64,000 bases of DNA from an uncultured Blautia sp. (GTDB lineage: Bacteria > Bacillota > Clostridia > Lachnospirales > Lachnospiraceae), in NCBI RefSeq assembly GCF_947654165.1, contig NZ_CANTKB010000010.1, forward strand, positions 62,001 through 126,000, read 5' to 3'. The translations under genes were made by a program, and so were the position numbers. How positions within the stretch are numbered: position 1 is the stretch's first letter; each line of letters begins with the position of its first letter. The notes under the pieces are model-generated. The model made no database searches. It saw only the letters and a program-made list of their open reading frames with translations, and had not been told where the DNA came from. Below, one piece after another: positions 33,598 through 42,952 of this stretch.

Positions 33598-33738
33598 ATG
33601 GAACATATCAAAACATTAAATACAAAAAGCTTACAGAACACAGTGAAAAAAGGTGGATGCGGTGAATGCCAGACATCTTGCCAGTCAGCTTGCAAAACAT
33701 CCTGCACAGTAGGAAACCAGAGCTGCGAAAACAAATAA
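33598..33738 (+). CDS. scfA: SCIFF ranthipeptide precursor
   Basis: 46 residues: MEHIKTLNTKSLQNTVKKGG as leader, then a core with six cysteines (C21, C24, C28, C32, C36, C43), the six-cysteines-in-forty-five pattern of SCIFF peptides (TIGR03973). AAGGAGG precedes the ATG at 33598; an ATG at 33593 stops at once. The maturase gene follows, which forms Cys-to-Thr type thioether links in the core. SCIFF is nearly universal in Clostridia, but its biological role is not settled; it is not a typical bacteriocin. A hairpin between precursor and maturase probably makes the precursor more abundant. Confidence 0.95.
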   Translation: MEHIKTLNTKSLQNTVKKGGCGECQTSCQSACKTSCTVGNQSCENK

Positions 33739-33796
33739 ACTGTCGTAAGGCATTTATATCTGCCACGGACAGCTTTCACGTTCAGAAACGAATGGG

Positions 33797-33830
33797 AGCA
33801 GCGGCATCAAAGCCGCTGCTTATTTGTTGC
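33797..33830 (+). terminator. Partial terminator between SCIFF and its maturase
   Basis: AGCAGCGGC / GCCGCTGCT is a perfect 9-base stem with a 6-base loop and a loose T-rich tail. Confidence 0.7.
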
Positions 33831-33871
33831 TTTTAGAGAAAAATAAAAATGCAGAAGAAAGGGGTAACACG

Positions 33872-35233
33872 GTGATTCATCGTTATAAAAATAATGGATA
33901 CAACATTGTGCTGGATGTAAACAGTGGTTCCGTACATGTTGTGGATGAACTGGTCTATGATATCATCGGACTTTTGGATGAAGGAAAAGAAGATGCTTTT
34001 ATCCATGACACATTAAAAGGACAGTACGAGGAGAAAGATATCGATGCAGCACTGAAGGAGATCCAGGAGCTGAAGGATGCAGAGATGCTGTTTACCGAGG
34101 ATATCTACCGGGATGCCATTGAACATTTCAAAGAAAGAGAGACAGTGGTAAAAGCACTTTGTCTTCATATTGCACATGACTGTAATCTGGCCTGCCGGTA
34201 TTGCTTCGCAGAAGAAGGAGAATATCATGGAAGAAGAGCCATGATGTCTTATGAGGTAGGAAAACAGGCTCTTGATTTCCTGATCGCAAATTCAGGAAAC
34301 AGAAGAAACCTGGAAGTGGATTTCTTCGGTGGGGAACCGCTCATGAACTGGGATGTTATCAAGCAGTTAGTAGAATATGGAAGATCTCAGGAAGAAAAAT
34401 ATAATAAAAAGTTCCGCTTTACACTTACGACTAATGGGGTGCTTTTAAATGATGAGATCATGGAATTTGCCAATAAAGAAATGGCAAATGTAGTTCTCAG
34501 TATTGACGGAAGAAAGGAAGTCCATGATTTCATGCGTCCATTCCGCAAAGGAACGGGAAGCTATGATCTGATCGTTCCAAAATTTCAGAAGTTTGCAAAA
34601 AGCAGAGGAGAGAAGAGTTACTACGCGAGAGGTACTTTTACACGTCATAATCTTGATTTTTCTGAAGACGTGCTCCACCTGGCCGATTTGGGGTTTGATC
34701 AGATTTCCGTAGAGCCGGTAGTGGCAGATGAAAAGGAAGAATATGCTCTCCAGTGGGAGGATGTACCGAAAATCTGTGAAGAATATGATAAACTGGCAAA
34801 AGAGATGATCAAGAGAAGAAAAGAAGGAAAGGCCTTTAATTTCTTCCATTTTATGATTGATCTGACAGGAGGACCTTGTGTTTACAAACGCTTATCCGGC
34901 TGTGGCTCAGGTACCGAGTATCTGGCAGTGACTCCATGGGGAGATCTGTATCCATGCCACCAGTTTGTCGGGGAAGAAAAATTCCTTATGGGAAATGTAT
35001 GGGATGGTGTAAAACGCAAAGATATCTGTGACGAGTTCAAAAACTGCAATGTCTATGCAAAAGAAAAATGTCAGGACTGCTTTGCAAAATTTTATTGCAG
35101 CGGCGGCTGTGCAGCAAACTCTTATAATTTCCACGGCTCGATTAATGACGCTTATGATCTTGGCTGTGAATTACAGCGCAAGCGTGTGGAATGTGCGATC
35201 ATGCTGAAGGCAGCAGAAGCAGAAGAAGAGTAG
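33872..35233 (+). CDS. scfB: Thioether cross-link-forming SCIFF peptide maturase (radical SAM, SPASM)
   Basis: 453 residues from GTG 33872 (AAAGGGG upstream). An N-terminal peptide-recognition region (IHRYKNNGYNIVLDVNSGSVHVVDE) precedes the radical SAM core with ACNLACRYCFAEEG-type CxxxCxxC (HDCNLACRYCFAEEGEYHG near 110) and FFGGEPLMNW. The C-terminal SPASM domain binds two more clusters (GSGTEYLAVTPWGDLYPCHQF, CQDCFAKFYCSGGCAAN). It acts on the SCIFF peptide encoded just upstream. SecDF follows, as in many Clostridia. Confidence 0.95.
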   Translation: MIHRYKNNGYNIVLDVNSGSVHVVDELVYDIIGLLDEGKEDAFIHDTLKGQYEEKDIDAALKEIQELKDAEMLFTEDIYRDAIEHFKERETVVKALCLHIAHDCNLACRYCFAEEGEYHGRRAMMSYEVGKQALDFLIANSGNRRNLEVDFFGGEPLMNWDVIKQLVEYGRSQEEKYNKKFRFTLTTNGVLLNDEIMEFANKEMANVVLSIDGRKEVHDFMRPFRKGTGSYDLIVPKFQKFAKSRGEKSYYARGTFTRHNLDFSEDVLHLADLGFDQISVEPVVADEKEEYALQWEDVPKICEEYDKLAKEMIKRRKEGKAFNFFHFMIDLTGGPCVYKRLSGCGSGTEYLAVTPWGDLYPCHQFVGEEKFLMGNVWDGVKRKDICDEFKNCNVYAKEKCQDCFAKFYCSGGCAANSYNFHGSINDAYDLGCELQRKRVECAIMLKAAEAEEE

Positions 35234-35278
35234 CTGATACATACGGTTACGAAATAAAAGGTAAAGAAGGGAAAAACA

Positions 35279-37516
35279 ATGAAAAAAAGCAGAGGTGTGC
35301 TTGTCCTTATCACTACCGTTCTGCTGACTGCATTTCTGGTATTTACTGCAGCAGTAGGACTCGGTCCCACAGGAACAGGTGCCGCAAAACATATTAAGAC
35401 AGGTCTGGATCTTTCCGGAGGTGTCAGCATTACCTATGAAACATCAAAAGAGTCACCAAGTGCAGATGAGATGAATGATACTAGATACAAGCTGCAGAAG
35501 CGTGTAGAGCAGTACAGCACAGAAGCTCAGGTGTATCAGGAAGGTGCAAACCGTATTATCGTAGAGATTCCAGGTGTGACGGATGCAAATAAGATCCTGG
35601 AAGAACTGGGAAAACCGGGCTCCCTGTACTTTATTGCACATAAGGATGCTGATGGAAACGAAAACTATACACTGAATATGCAGACAGGGCAGTACGAGCT
35701 GGCAAAAACCCTGGAAGAGATTGAAGCAGACGGTGGTATTGTGCTGAAAGGTACAGATGTCAAAGATGCCAAGGCAGGAGTTGGTCAGGATGATTTGAAG
35801 AACAATATTCATGTTGTAAACTTGTCTTTGACAAAAGATGGAACAAAAAAATTTGCAGATGCAACCAAAGCTGCTTTTGAGGCAGGAAAAGATACCATTG
35901 GAATTTATTATGACGGTGTCTTTGTAAGTGTTCCGCAGGTTCAGGTAGCGATTGACAATGGTAGTGCTCAGATCACAGGTATGGCAGATGCACAGGAAGC
36001 AGAAAATCTGGCGTCTACCATCCGTATCGGCGGATTGAAGCTGGAGTTAAGTGAACTGCGTTCCAGTGTGGTTGCAGCACAGCTTGGAGAAGAGGCCATT
36101 TCTACCAGTTTAGTGGCAGCAGGAATCGGACTGGCACTGATTATCCTCTTTATGATTTTTGTGTATCGAATTCCAGGACTGGTATCCGGCATTGCATTGA
36201 TCATTTATGTATGTCTGGATCTGATCGCATTAAATGCATTTGACCTGACGCTGACCCTTCAGGGTATTGCAGGTATTATCCTGTCCATTGGTATGGCTGT
36301 GGATGCAAACGTGATTATCTATGCACGTATCCAGGAAGAAATCGCAGCAGGCAGAAGTGTAAGAAATGCACTTCAGGCAGGATTTAAGAAAGCGTTTTCC
36401 GCTATCTTTGACGGAAATATCACTACCTTGATTGCAGCGTTTGTCTTAAACTGGCTGGGATCCGGTACGGTAAAAGGTTTTGCCCAGACACTGGCACTTG
36501 GTATCGTATTATCCATGTTTACCGCACTGGTGGTTTCCAGACTGCTGATGTATGCTGTTTATGCAGTAGGCGTAAGAAATGAAAAGTTCTATGGAAAGAG
36601 AAAAGAGAGAACACCGATTCCATTCCTTCAGAAGAGAAAGGTGTTCTTCCTGATCTCAATTCTGATGATTCTCAGTGCACCGGTAGCAATGTTGGTGTTC
36701 AAGGGAACAAGCGGAGAGGCTTTAAAATACAGCCTGGAATTTAAAGGCGGTACTTCCACAAACGTAATCTTTGAAGAGGATATGTCCATTGCAGACATTG
36801 ATTCCAAGGTGACACCTTTGGTGGAGAAAGTGACAGGGGATAAGAACGTACAGGCAACAAAAGTTGTGGGAAGCAATCAGGTTTCCATTAAGACCGTTAC
36901 ACTTGATGTAAAACAGAGAGAGGCTTTGAACACTGCATTAGAAGAAGAATTTGGTGTGAAAGCGGAAGAGATCACCTCCGAAAGTATTTCTTCTACTGTC
37001 AGCAGTGAAATGCGTGCAGATGCCGTGAAAGCCGTGGTGGTAGCTACGATTCTGATGCTGCTGTATATCTGGTTCCGTTTCAAAGACATTCGGTTTGCAA
37101 GCAGTGCAGTTATAGCACTTCTTCATGACGTATTTGTAGTTATTGCATTCTATGCGATTGCAAGGGTTTCTGTAGGAAATACTTTTATCGCATGTATGCT
37201 GACCATTGTGGGATATTCTATCAATGCTACGATTGTTATCTTTGACCGTATCAGAGAGAACATGGCAGGCAGCAGAAAGAAAGAAGATCTGGAGACTCTG
37301 GTAAATGCCAGCATCACTCAGACTTTGACCAGAAGTATTTACACTTCTCTGACTACCTTTATCATGGTATTCCTGCTGTTTGTGATGGGTGTATCTTCCA
37401 TCCGTGAGTTTGCACTGCCTCTTATGGTAGGTATTATCTGCGGAGGATATTCATCCGTATGTATCACCGGCGCACTGTGGTATGTAATGAAAACAAAAAT
37501 AAAAAGCCGTTCATAA
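35279..37516 (+). CDS. secDF: Fused SecD-SecF protein-export subunit
   Basis: 745 residues. The N-terminal SecD half has one helix, a large extracellular P1 region (GLDLSGGVSITYE, YKLQKRVEQYSTEAQVYQEGANRIIVEIPGV) and five helices with GLVSGIALIIYVCLDL and IILSIGMAVDANVIIYARIQEE. The SecF half starts near residue 455 (KVFFLISILMILSAPVAM) with LEFKGGT, MLTIVGYSINATIVIFDRIREN. It uses the ion gradient to pull proteins through SecYEG. Fusion into one chain is common in Firmicutes. It is placed after the SCIFF genes in conserved order. Confidence 0.95.
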   Translation: MKKSRGVLVLITTVLLTAFLVFTAAVGLGPTGTGAAKHIKTGLDLSGGVSITYETSKESPSADEMNDTRYKLQKRVEQYSTEAQVYQEGANRIIVEIPGVTDANKILEELGKPGSLYFIAHKDADGNENYTLNMQTGQYELAKTLEEIEADGGIVLKGTDVKDAKAGVGQDDLKNNIHVVNLSLTKDGTKKFADATKAAFEAGKDTIGIYYDGVFVSVPQVQVAIDNGSAQITGMADAQEAENLASTIRIGGLKLELSELRSSVVAAQLGEEAISTSLVAAGIGLALIILFMIFVYRIPGLVSGIALIIYVCLDLIALNAFDLTLTLQGIAGIILSIGMAVDANVIIYARIQEEIAAGRSVRNALQAGFKKAFSAIFDGNITTLIAAFVLNWLGSGTVKGFAQTLALGIVLSMFTALVVSRLLMYAVYAVGVRNEKFYGKRKERTPIPFLQKRKVFFLISILMILSAPVAMLVFKGTSGEALKYSLEFKGGTSTNVIFEEDMSIADIDSKVTPLVEKVTGDKNVQATKVVGSNQVSIKTVTLDVKQREALNTALEEEFGVKAEEITSESISSTVSSEMRADAVKAVVVATILMLLYIWFRFKDIRFASSAVIALLHDVFVVIAFYAIARVSVGNTFIACMLTIVGYSINATIVIFDRIRENMAGSRKKEDLETLVNASITQTLTRSIYTSLTTFIMVFLLFVMGVSSIREFALPLMVGIICGGYSSVCITGALWYVMKTKIKSRS

Positions 37517-37529
37517 AAAGAATTATTAA

Positions 37530-37568
37530 AGAGGGCTGCTGCATCAAAGAAAGTGCAGCAGTCCTTTT
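37530..37568 (+). terminator. Terminator after secDF
   Basis: GGGCTGCTGCA pairs with TGCAGCAGTCC around a 10-base loop, followed by TTTTT. Confidence 0.85.
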
Positions 37569-37591
37569 TCAATATCATGGAGGAAAAGAAT

Positions 37592-39307
37592 ATGGAAAAG
37601 TGGGTCGTAGCTGCAAAGCGGGCAGATTTTCAGAAAATAGGACAAAGGTTTGGAATTGATCCGGTAATCGCAAGACTTATCCGGAACCGAAACCTGGTCA
37701 CAGAAAAAGAAATTGACCGGTATTTGCATGGAAGACTGTCAGATCTTCATTCCTGGAAGCTTTTAAAGGATATTCAGAAGCTGCTTGGAATACTCACAGA
37801 AAAAATACAGGAAAAGAAAAAAATCAGAATCATAGGAGATTATGATATTGATGGAGTATGCTCCACGTATATTCTTTTGAAAGGACTTACAAGAGCGGGT
37901 GCCCTTGCAGATGTGGATATCCCGGACAGGATGAAGGATGGATATGGCATATCGGAAGAGCTGATTGACAGAGCTTTTGCCAGTCAGGTGGATACTATTC
38001 TTACCTGTGACAATGGCATCAGTGCGGTAGAACAGATTACCCATGCGAAAAAACTGGGGATGACCGTGCTGGTAACAGACCATCACGAGGTGCCGTATGT
38101 GGAGACAGAAGATGAGGAAACACACCCTATCCTGCCTCCGGCAGATGCCGTGGTAAATCCAAAGCAGGAAGACTGCACCTATCCTTTTAAAGGAATCTGC
38201 GGAGCCATGGTTGCTTTTAAAGTGATCTGTGGATTGTATGAAATCCTTGGAATTCCCGCAGATGAGATAAAAAAGCTGATTCCCTTTGCGGCAATTGCAA
38301 CAGTGGGTGATGTGATGGATTTGACGGATGAGAACAGAATTATCGTGAAAGAAGGACTTCTTCGTCTTCAGAATCCGGAAAACATTGGTTTAAAAGCATT
38401 GATCCGTGTCAATAATCTGGAAGACAGGGAACTGACAGCCTATCATATCGGATTTATCCTTGGTCCTTGCATGAATGCCAGTGGCCGTCTCAGTACGGCA
38501 AAAAGAGCACTGGAGCTGCTTTTGACGGAGAATGAAAAAGAAGCATCTATACTGGCCGAGGATCTGAAAAAGCTTAATGACAGCAGAAAAGATATGACGG
38601 CAAAAGGGGTAGAAGAGGCAGTACACATGGTAGAATCCACTTCTCTTGCACAAGATCGTGTACTGGTTATCTATCTGCCGGACTGTCATGAAAGTCTGGC
38701 AGGAATTATTGCAGGGCGAATCCGGGAGCGATATGTTAAGCCGGTTTTTGTTCTGACTAAGGGAGAACATGGTGTCAAGGGTTCAGGAAGATCCATTGAG
38801 TCCTATCATATGTTCCAGGAAATGGTGAAATGCAAAGAATACTTTACAAAATTCGGAGGGCATCCCATGGCCGCAGGATTATCCATGGAAGAGGAGAATA
38901 TTGAAAAACTGCGGAAAAAACTGAATGAGAACTGTACACTCACAAAAGAGGATATGATAGAGAAAATCGTCATTGATGTTCCCATGCCTATGTCCTATGT
39001 GACGATTCCTCTTATCCGTCAGCTTTCTCAGTTGGAGCCTTTCGGAAAAGGAAATACAAAGCCGATCTTTGCACAGAAAGGATTGCGGATCACGGATTGC
39101 AGAGTCCTGGGAAAAAACAGAAATGTGGTGAAAATGCATCTGAAAGACGAAGCGGGATTCCTGGCAGAAGGAATCTGGTTTGGAGATGGGGATGCATTTG
39201 TGGAAAAAATACAGGAAAAATCAAATTATGACGTGATTTATTATCCGACGATCAATGTTTTTCGCGGCAGAGAAAGCATTGAGATGGTGATTCAGGGGAT
39301 TCACTAG
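37592..39307 (+). CDS. recJ: Single-stranded-DNA exonuclease RecJ
   Basis: 571 residues from ATG 37592, after TGGAGGAAAAG. DHH-family motifs: IIGDYDIDGVCSTY near 87, TILTCDNGIS, and TDHHEVP near 163; DHHA1 domain with GSGRSIESYHMFQEM and KFGGHPMAAGLSME near 420; then an OB domain. It degrades single-stranded DNA 5' to 3' in recombination and repair. This length is typical of the shorter clostridial RecJ. Confidence 0.93.
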   Translation: MEKWVVAAKRADFQKIGQRFGIDPVIARLIRNRNLVTEKEIDRYLHGRLSDLHSWKLLKDIQKLLGILTEKIQEKKKIRIIGDYDIDGVCSTYILLKGLTRAGALADVDIPDRMKDGYGISEELIDRAFASQVDTILTCDNGISAVEQITHAKKLGMTVLVTDHHEVPYVETEDEETHPILPPADAVVNPKQEDCTYPFKGICGAMVAFKVICGLYEILGIPADEIKKLIPFAAIATVGDVMDLTDENRIIVKEGLLRLQNPENIGLKALIRVNNLEDRELTAYHIGFILGPCMNASGRLSTAKRALELLLTENEKEASILAEDLKKLNDSRKDMTAKGVEEAVHMVESTSLAQDRVLVIYLPDCHESLAGIIAGRIRERYVKPVFVLTKGEHGVKGSGRSIESYHMFQEMVKCKEYFTKFGGHPMAAGLSMEEENIEKLRKKLNENCTLTKEDMIEKIVIDVPMPMSYVTIPLIRQLSQLEPFGKGNTKPIFAQKGLRITDCRVLGKNRNVVKMHLKDEAGFLAEGIWFGDGDAFVEKIQEKSNYDVIYYPTINVFRGRESIEMVIQGIH

Positions 39308-39317
39308 AAAAAGGGGT

Positions 39318-39346
39318 TTGCGTCCGTGAAGAAAAGATGATATACT
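39318..39346 (+). promoter_or_regulatory. Predicted promoter of apt-rel
   Basis: TTGCGT (39318-39323), 17 bases, TATACT (39341-39346), about 55 bases before the apt start. Confidence 0.55.
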
Positions 39347-39401
39347 AATCCTCATAAAAATCTGAATTATGACAAGAATCGATAGCAGGCAGGGAGAGCA
39401 T

Positions 39402-39956
39402 ATGGAAAATTGTGAAGAAATCAAACAGGGAAAAAAGAAACTTGAAGATTATGTAAGAAGTATTCCGGATTTTCCGGAAGAAGGCATTATTTTTAGAGAT
39501 GTGACCAGTATTCTGCAGGATGCAGACGGGTTGCAGTTAGCGGTAGACTCTATGCAGGCACTTGTGGAGGGAACAGATGCAGACGTGATCGTGGGAGCTG
39601 AATCCAGAGGATTTATATTTGGAGCTCCGATTGCGTATAATTTACATAAGCCTCTGGTGCTGGTCAGAAAAAAAGGAAAACTTCCTTGTGAAACCGTAGA
39701 GCAGAGTTATGAACTGGAATACGGAAGTGCCACAGTAGAGATGCATAAAGATTCCATTCAACCGGGACAGAAAGTCGTGATCGTGGATGATCTGATCGCC
39801 ACGGGAGGTACTGTGGAAGCCACCGCAAAACTGGTGGAAGAATTAGGCGGAGAAGTGGTTAAGATTATTTTCCTGATGGAGCTTGCGGGGCTCAAGGGAA
39901 GAGAAAAACTTGCAAAATATGATGTAGCATCTGTTATCTGCTATGAAGGAAAATAA
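39402..39956 (+). CDS. apt: Adenine phosphoribosyltransferase
   Basis: 184 residues from ATG 39402 (CAGGGAGAG upstream); the frame opens earlier without a start signal. IPDFPEEGIIFRDVTSIL and GAESRGFIFGAPIAYNL are Apt signatures, and VVIVDDLIATGGTVEATAKLV is the PRPP-binding loop. It converts adenine and PRPP to AMP. It sits just before rel, the conserved apt-rel order of Firmicutes. Confidence 0.96.
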   Translation: MENCEEIKQGKKKLEDYVRSIPDFPEEGIIFRDVTSILQDADGLQLAVDSMQALVEGTDADVIVGAESRGFIFGAPIAYNLHKPLVLVRKKGKLPCETVEQSYELEYGSATVEMHKDSIQPGQKVVIVDDLIATGGTVEATAKLVEELGGEVVKIIFLMELAGLKGREKLAKYDVASVICYEGK

Positions 39957-39987
39957 AAAACTCATGGATGAGAGGTGATGGTCCCAT

Positions 39988-42291
39988 ATGGAAGAAAAGA
40001 GGGAAACTGCTCAGAAGGCAGAAGAAATCGTTAGAAAGGCGGATGCCAGTGTGAAGTCTATGGATGATTTCACCAGCCCGGAGGTTTTGTACAATGAATT
40101 GATTGCCAGTGTGAAAAAATATCATCCGTCTGCCGATCTTTCCATGATTGAAAAAGCATTTCAAATTGCGAATAATGCACATAAAGGACAACTGAGGAAA
40201 TCAGGTGAACCGTATATTATACATCCTTTGTGTGTGGGAATCATTTTGGCGGATCTGGAACTGGATAAGGAGACCATTGTTGCGGGTCTTTTGCATGACG
40301 TTGTAGAAGATACGGTGATGACAGGCGAAGAAATCCGCAATGAGTTCAGTGCAGAGGTGGAACTGTTGGTGGATGGTGTCACCAAACTGGGTCAGTTAAA
40401 CTATTCTGCAGACAAGGTGGAAGTGCAGGCGGAAAATCTGAGGAAGATGTTCCTTGCCATGGCAAAGGATATCCGTGTTATTTTGATCAAGCTGGCAGAC
40501 CGTCTCCACAATATGAGAACGCTGAAGTATATGCCTCCGCATAAGCAAAAAGAGAAGGCAAGGGAAACCATGGATATCTATGCACCCATTGCTCAGCGTC
40601 TTGGTATTTCTAAGGTAAAAATTGAACTGGATGACCTTTCCCTGAAATATCTTCAGCCGGATGTGTATTATGAACTGGTTGAGAAGATTAATCTGAAGAA
40701 AAGTGAACGTCAGGCATTTATCGATCAGGTGGTGGGGGAAGTACGCACCCACATAGAGAATGCGGGAATCCACGGACAGATAGACGGAAGGATCAAGCAT
40801 TTTTTCAGCATCTATAAGAAAATGGTGAACCAGGATAAGACGCTGGATCAGATTTACGATTTATTTGCTGTAAGAATCATAGTAGATTCTGTAAGGGACT
40901 GCTATGCAGCTCTTGGTATTATCCATGAAATGTATAAGCCCATTCCGGGTCGTTTCAAAGATTATATTGCCATGCCGAAACCCAATATGTACCAGTCCCT
41001 GCATACAACACTGATCGGACCAAACGGGCAGCCCTTTGAGATTCAGATTCGTACCTTTGAGATGCACAGGACAGCGGAATATGGTATTGCCGCCCACTGG
41101 AAATATAAAGAGGTTTCCAATAACGGAAAAGTCAGTGTCACACAATCCGAAGAGGCAAAAATGAGCTGGCTCCGCCAGATTCTGGAGTGGCAGAAAGACA
41201 TGTCCGATAACAAAGAATTCCTGAGCCTTTTAAAGAGCGACCTGGATTTGTTTTCGGAGAGTGTATACTGCTTTACACCGGCAGGAGATGTAAAAACACT
41301 GCCAAACGGCTCCACGCCTATTGATTTTGCCTACAACGTACATAGTGCAGTAGGAAATAAAATGGTAGGAGCAAGGGTAAACGGAAAACTGGTTCCAATT
41401 GAATATGTGATCAAAAACGGTGATCGTGTAGAAATCATTACCTCGCAGAATTCCAAAGGCCCAAGCCGTGACTGGCTGAAGGTGGTAAAGAGCACCCAGG
41501 CAAAGAATAAGATCAACCAGTGGTTCAAGCAGGAACTGAAGGTTGACAATATCATGAAGGGTAAGGAGATGCTTGCCCAGTATGCCAAGGTAAAAGGGGT
41601 TAATCTGGGAGAGATACAGAAACCGAAATACCAGGAAGCTGTTATGCAGAAATATGGTTTCCGGGATTGGGATTCAGTCCTGGCCGCTTTAGGGCACGGA
41701 GGATTAAAAGAAGGGCAGATCCTGAATAAGCTTCAGGAAGTCTATAATAAAGACCATAAGGCAGAGCTTACAGATGAAAAAGTTCTTCAGGCAACAGCAG
41801 AGAAAAAAGAAAAACTTCGTATCGTCAAGAGCAAAGGCGGTATTGTGGTAAAAGGAATTCATGATGTTGCCGTACGTTTTTCAAAATGCTGTAATCCTAT
41901 ACCGGGAGATGAAATCGTTGGTTATGTCACCAGAGGACGAGGTGTTACCATTCACAGAACAGACTGTATCAATGTGATGAACATGAGCTCAGAGGACAGA
42001 AACCGGCTGATCGATGCAGAATGGCAGGTTCCGGAAGTAGAGACAGGAGAGCGTTATATTGCAGATTTAAATATTTATGCATTTAACCGGACCGGTCTGA
42101 TCGTAGATATCTCGAAGCTGTTTACAGAACGTAAGATTGACATTTCTGCCCTGAATACCAGAACCAGTAAGCAGGGAATTGCAACCATTAATATTTCTTT
42201 TGAAGTCGGCAGTAAGGAAGAATTAAACAGCTTAATCGAAAAATTACGCCAGGTAGAGAGTGTAAAAGACATTGAGCGTACTGCGGGCTAA
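39988..42291 (+). CDS. rel: Bifunctional (p)ppGpp synthetase/hydrolase Rel
   Basis: 767 residues. The HD hydrolase domain has VAGLLHDVVEDT near 100 and IKLADRLHNMRTL near 168; the synthetase domain has KPIPGRFKDYIAMPKPNMYQSLHTT and the EIQIRT block; then TGS (FCFTPAGDVK-like VYCFTPAGDVKTLPNGSTPIDFAY), a zinc-finger/RIS region (CCNPIPGDEIVGYVTRGRGVTIHR) and an ACT domain at the end. It makes and breaks the stringent-response alarmone. Confidence 0.96.
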   Translation: MEEKRETAQKAEEIVRKADASVKSMDDFTSPEVLYNELIASVKKYHPSADLSMIEKAFQIANNAHKGQLRKSGEPYIIHPLCVGIILADLELDKETIVAGLLHDVVEDTVMTGEEIRNEFSAEVELLVDGVTKLGQLNYSADKVEVQAENLRKMFLAMAKDIRVILIKLADRLHNMRTLKYMPPHKQKEKARETMDIYAPIAQRLGISKVKIELDDLSLKYLQPDVYYELVEKINLKKSERQAFIDQVVGEVRTHIENAGIHGQIDGRIKHFFSIYKKMVNQDKTLDQIYDLFAVRIIVDSVRDCYAALGIIHEMYKPIPGRFKDYIAMPKPNMYQSLHTTLIGPNGQPFEIQIRTFEMHRTAEYGIAAHWKYKEVSNNGKVSVTQSEEAKMSWLRQILEWQKDMSDNKEFLSLLKSDLDLFSESVYCFTPAGDVKTLPNGSTPIDFAYNVHSAVGNKMVGARVNGKLVPIEYVIKNGDRVEIITSQNSKGPSRDWLKVVKSTQAKNKINQWFKQELKVDNIMKGKEMLAQYAKVKGVNLGEIQKPKYQEAVMQKYGFRDWDSVLAALGHGGLKEGQILNKLQEVYNKDHKAELTDEKVLQATAEKKEKLRIVKSKGGIVVKGIHDVAVRFSKCCNPIPGDEIVGYVTRGRGVTIHRTDCINVMNMSSEDRNRLIDAEWQVPEVETGERYIADLNIYAFNRTGLIVDISKLFTERKIDISALNTRTSKQGIATINISFEVGSKEELNSLIEKLRQVESVKDIERTAG

Positions 42292-42300
42292 GGAGTGTGT

Positions 42301-42933
42301 ATGAAGCATTTGATTTTAAGAGGAATCGTGGTTGGTCCGGTTCAGACTAACTGCTATTTTCTGAAACATAAAGATACAGGAGCTATGTTGATTGTGGATC
42401 CGGGGGCAGAAGCGGAAAGAATCATTGCTGCAGTTACACAGCTTCAGGGAAATCCGGCAGCTATTCTTCTGACCCATGGGCATTATGATCATATGTGTGC
42501 CGTGAATGAGTTGAGAGAGCATTACCAGATTCCTGTCTATGCGGCAAAAGCAGAGGAGCATCTGCTTTTGGACAGTATGGAAAATCTATCGGGAAGCTGG
42601 TCAGGAAAGCCTTATACAGTAAAGGCAGATTACTACTTAGAAGACCAGGAAACCCTAGAACTGGCAGGGTTTTTTGTTCGCATGCTGCTGACACCGGGAC
42701 ATACCGTGGGCTCCTGCTGTTATTGGGTGGAGGAGGAAGGAATCTGTCTGAGCGGAGATACACTTTTTTACGGAAGCTGCGGAAGAACGGATCTTCCTAC
42801 CGGAAGTATGAGTACCATGCGAAAAAGTCTTGGTAGGCTGCTTCATATCCTTCCTGATGAGACCGAGATATATCCCGGACACGGGGAAGCTACAGATGCA
42901 GCATTTGAGAAGAAACACAATCCATATTTATGA
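42301..42933 (+). CDS. Metallo-beta-lactamase-fold hydrolase (glyoxalase II-like)
   Basis: 210 residues from ATG 42301, five bases after AGGAG. LLTHGHYDHMCAVNEL is the HxHxDH metal site, TPGHTVGS the third His, LSGDTLFYGSCGRTDLPTG the bridging Asp and YPGHGEAT the last His. Fits the single-domain YcbL/YqgX-type hydrolases that act on thioesters such as S-lactoylglutathione analogues. The substrate is unknown. Conserved place after rel. Confidence 0.92.
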   Translation: MKHLILRGIVVGPVQTNCYFLKHKDTGAMLIVDPGAEAERIIAAVTQLQGNPAAILLTHGHYDHMCAVNELREHYQIPVYAAKAEEHLLLDSMENLSGSWSGKPYTVKADYYLEDQETLELAGFFVRMLLTPGHTVGSCCYWVEEEGICLSGDTLFYGSCGRTDLPTGSMSTMRKSLGRLLHILPDETEIYPGHGEATDAAFEKKHNPYL

Positions 42934-42952
42934 AAGGGAGAGATGAGACTCA

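Noticed and set aside
33598..33738. Cys-rich peptide as a lanthipeptide or defensin-like toxin
   Set aside because: The leader, the six-Cys pattern and the adjacent SPASM maturase identify it as SCIFF; no lanthionine synthetase or exporter is linked.
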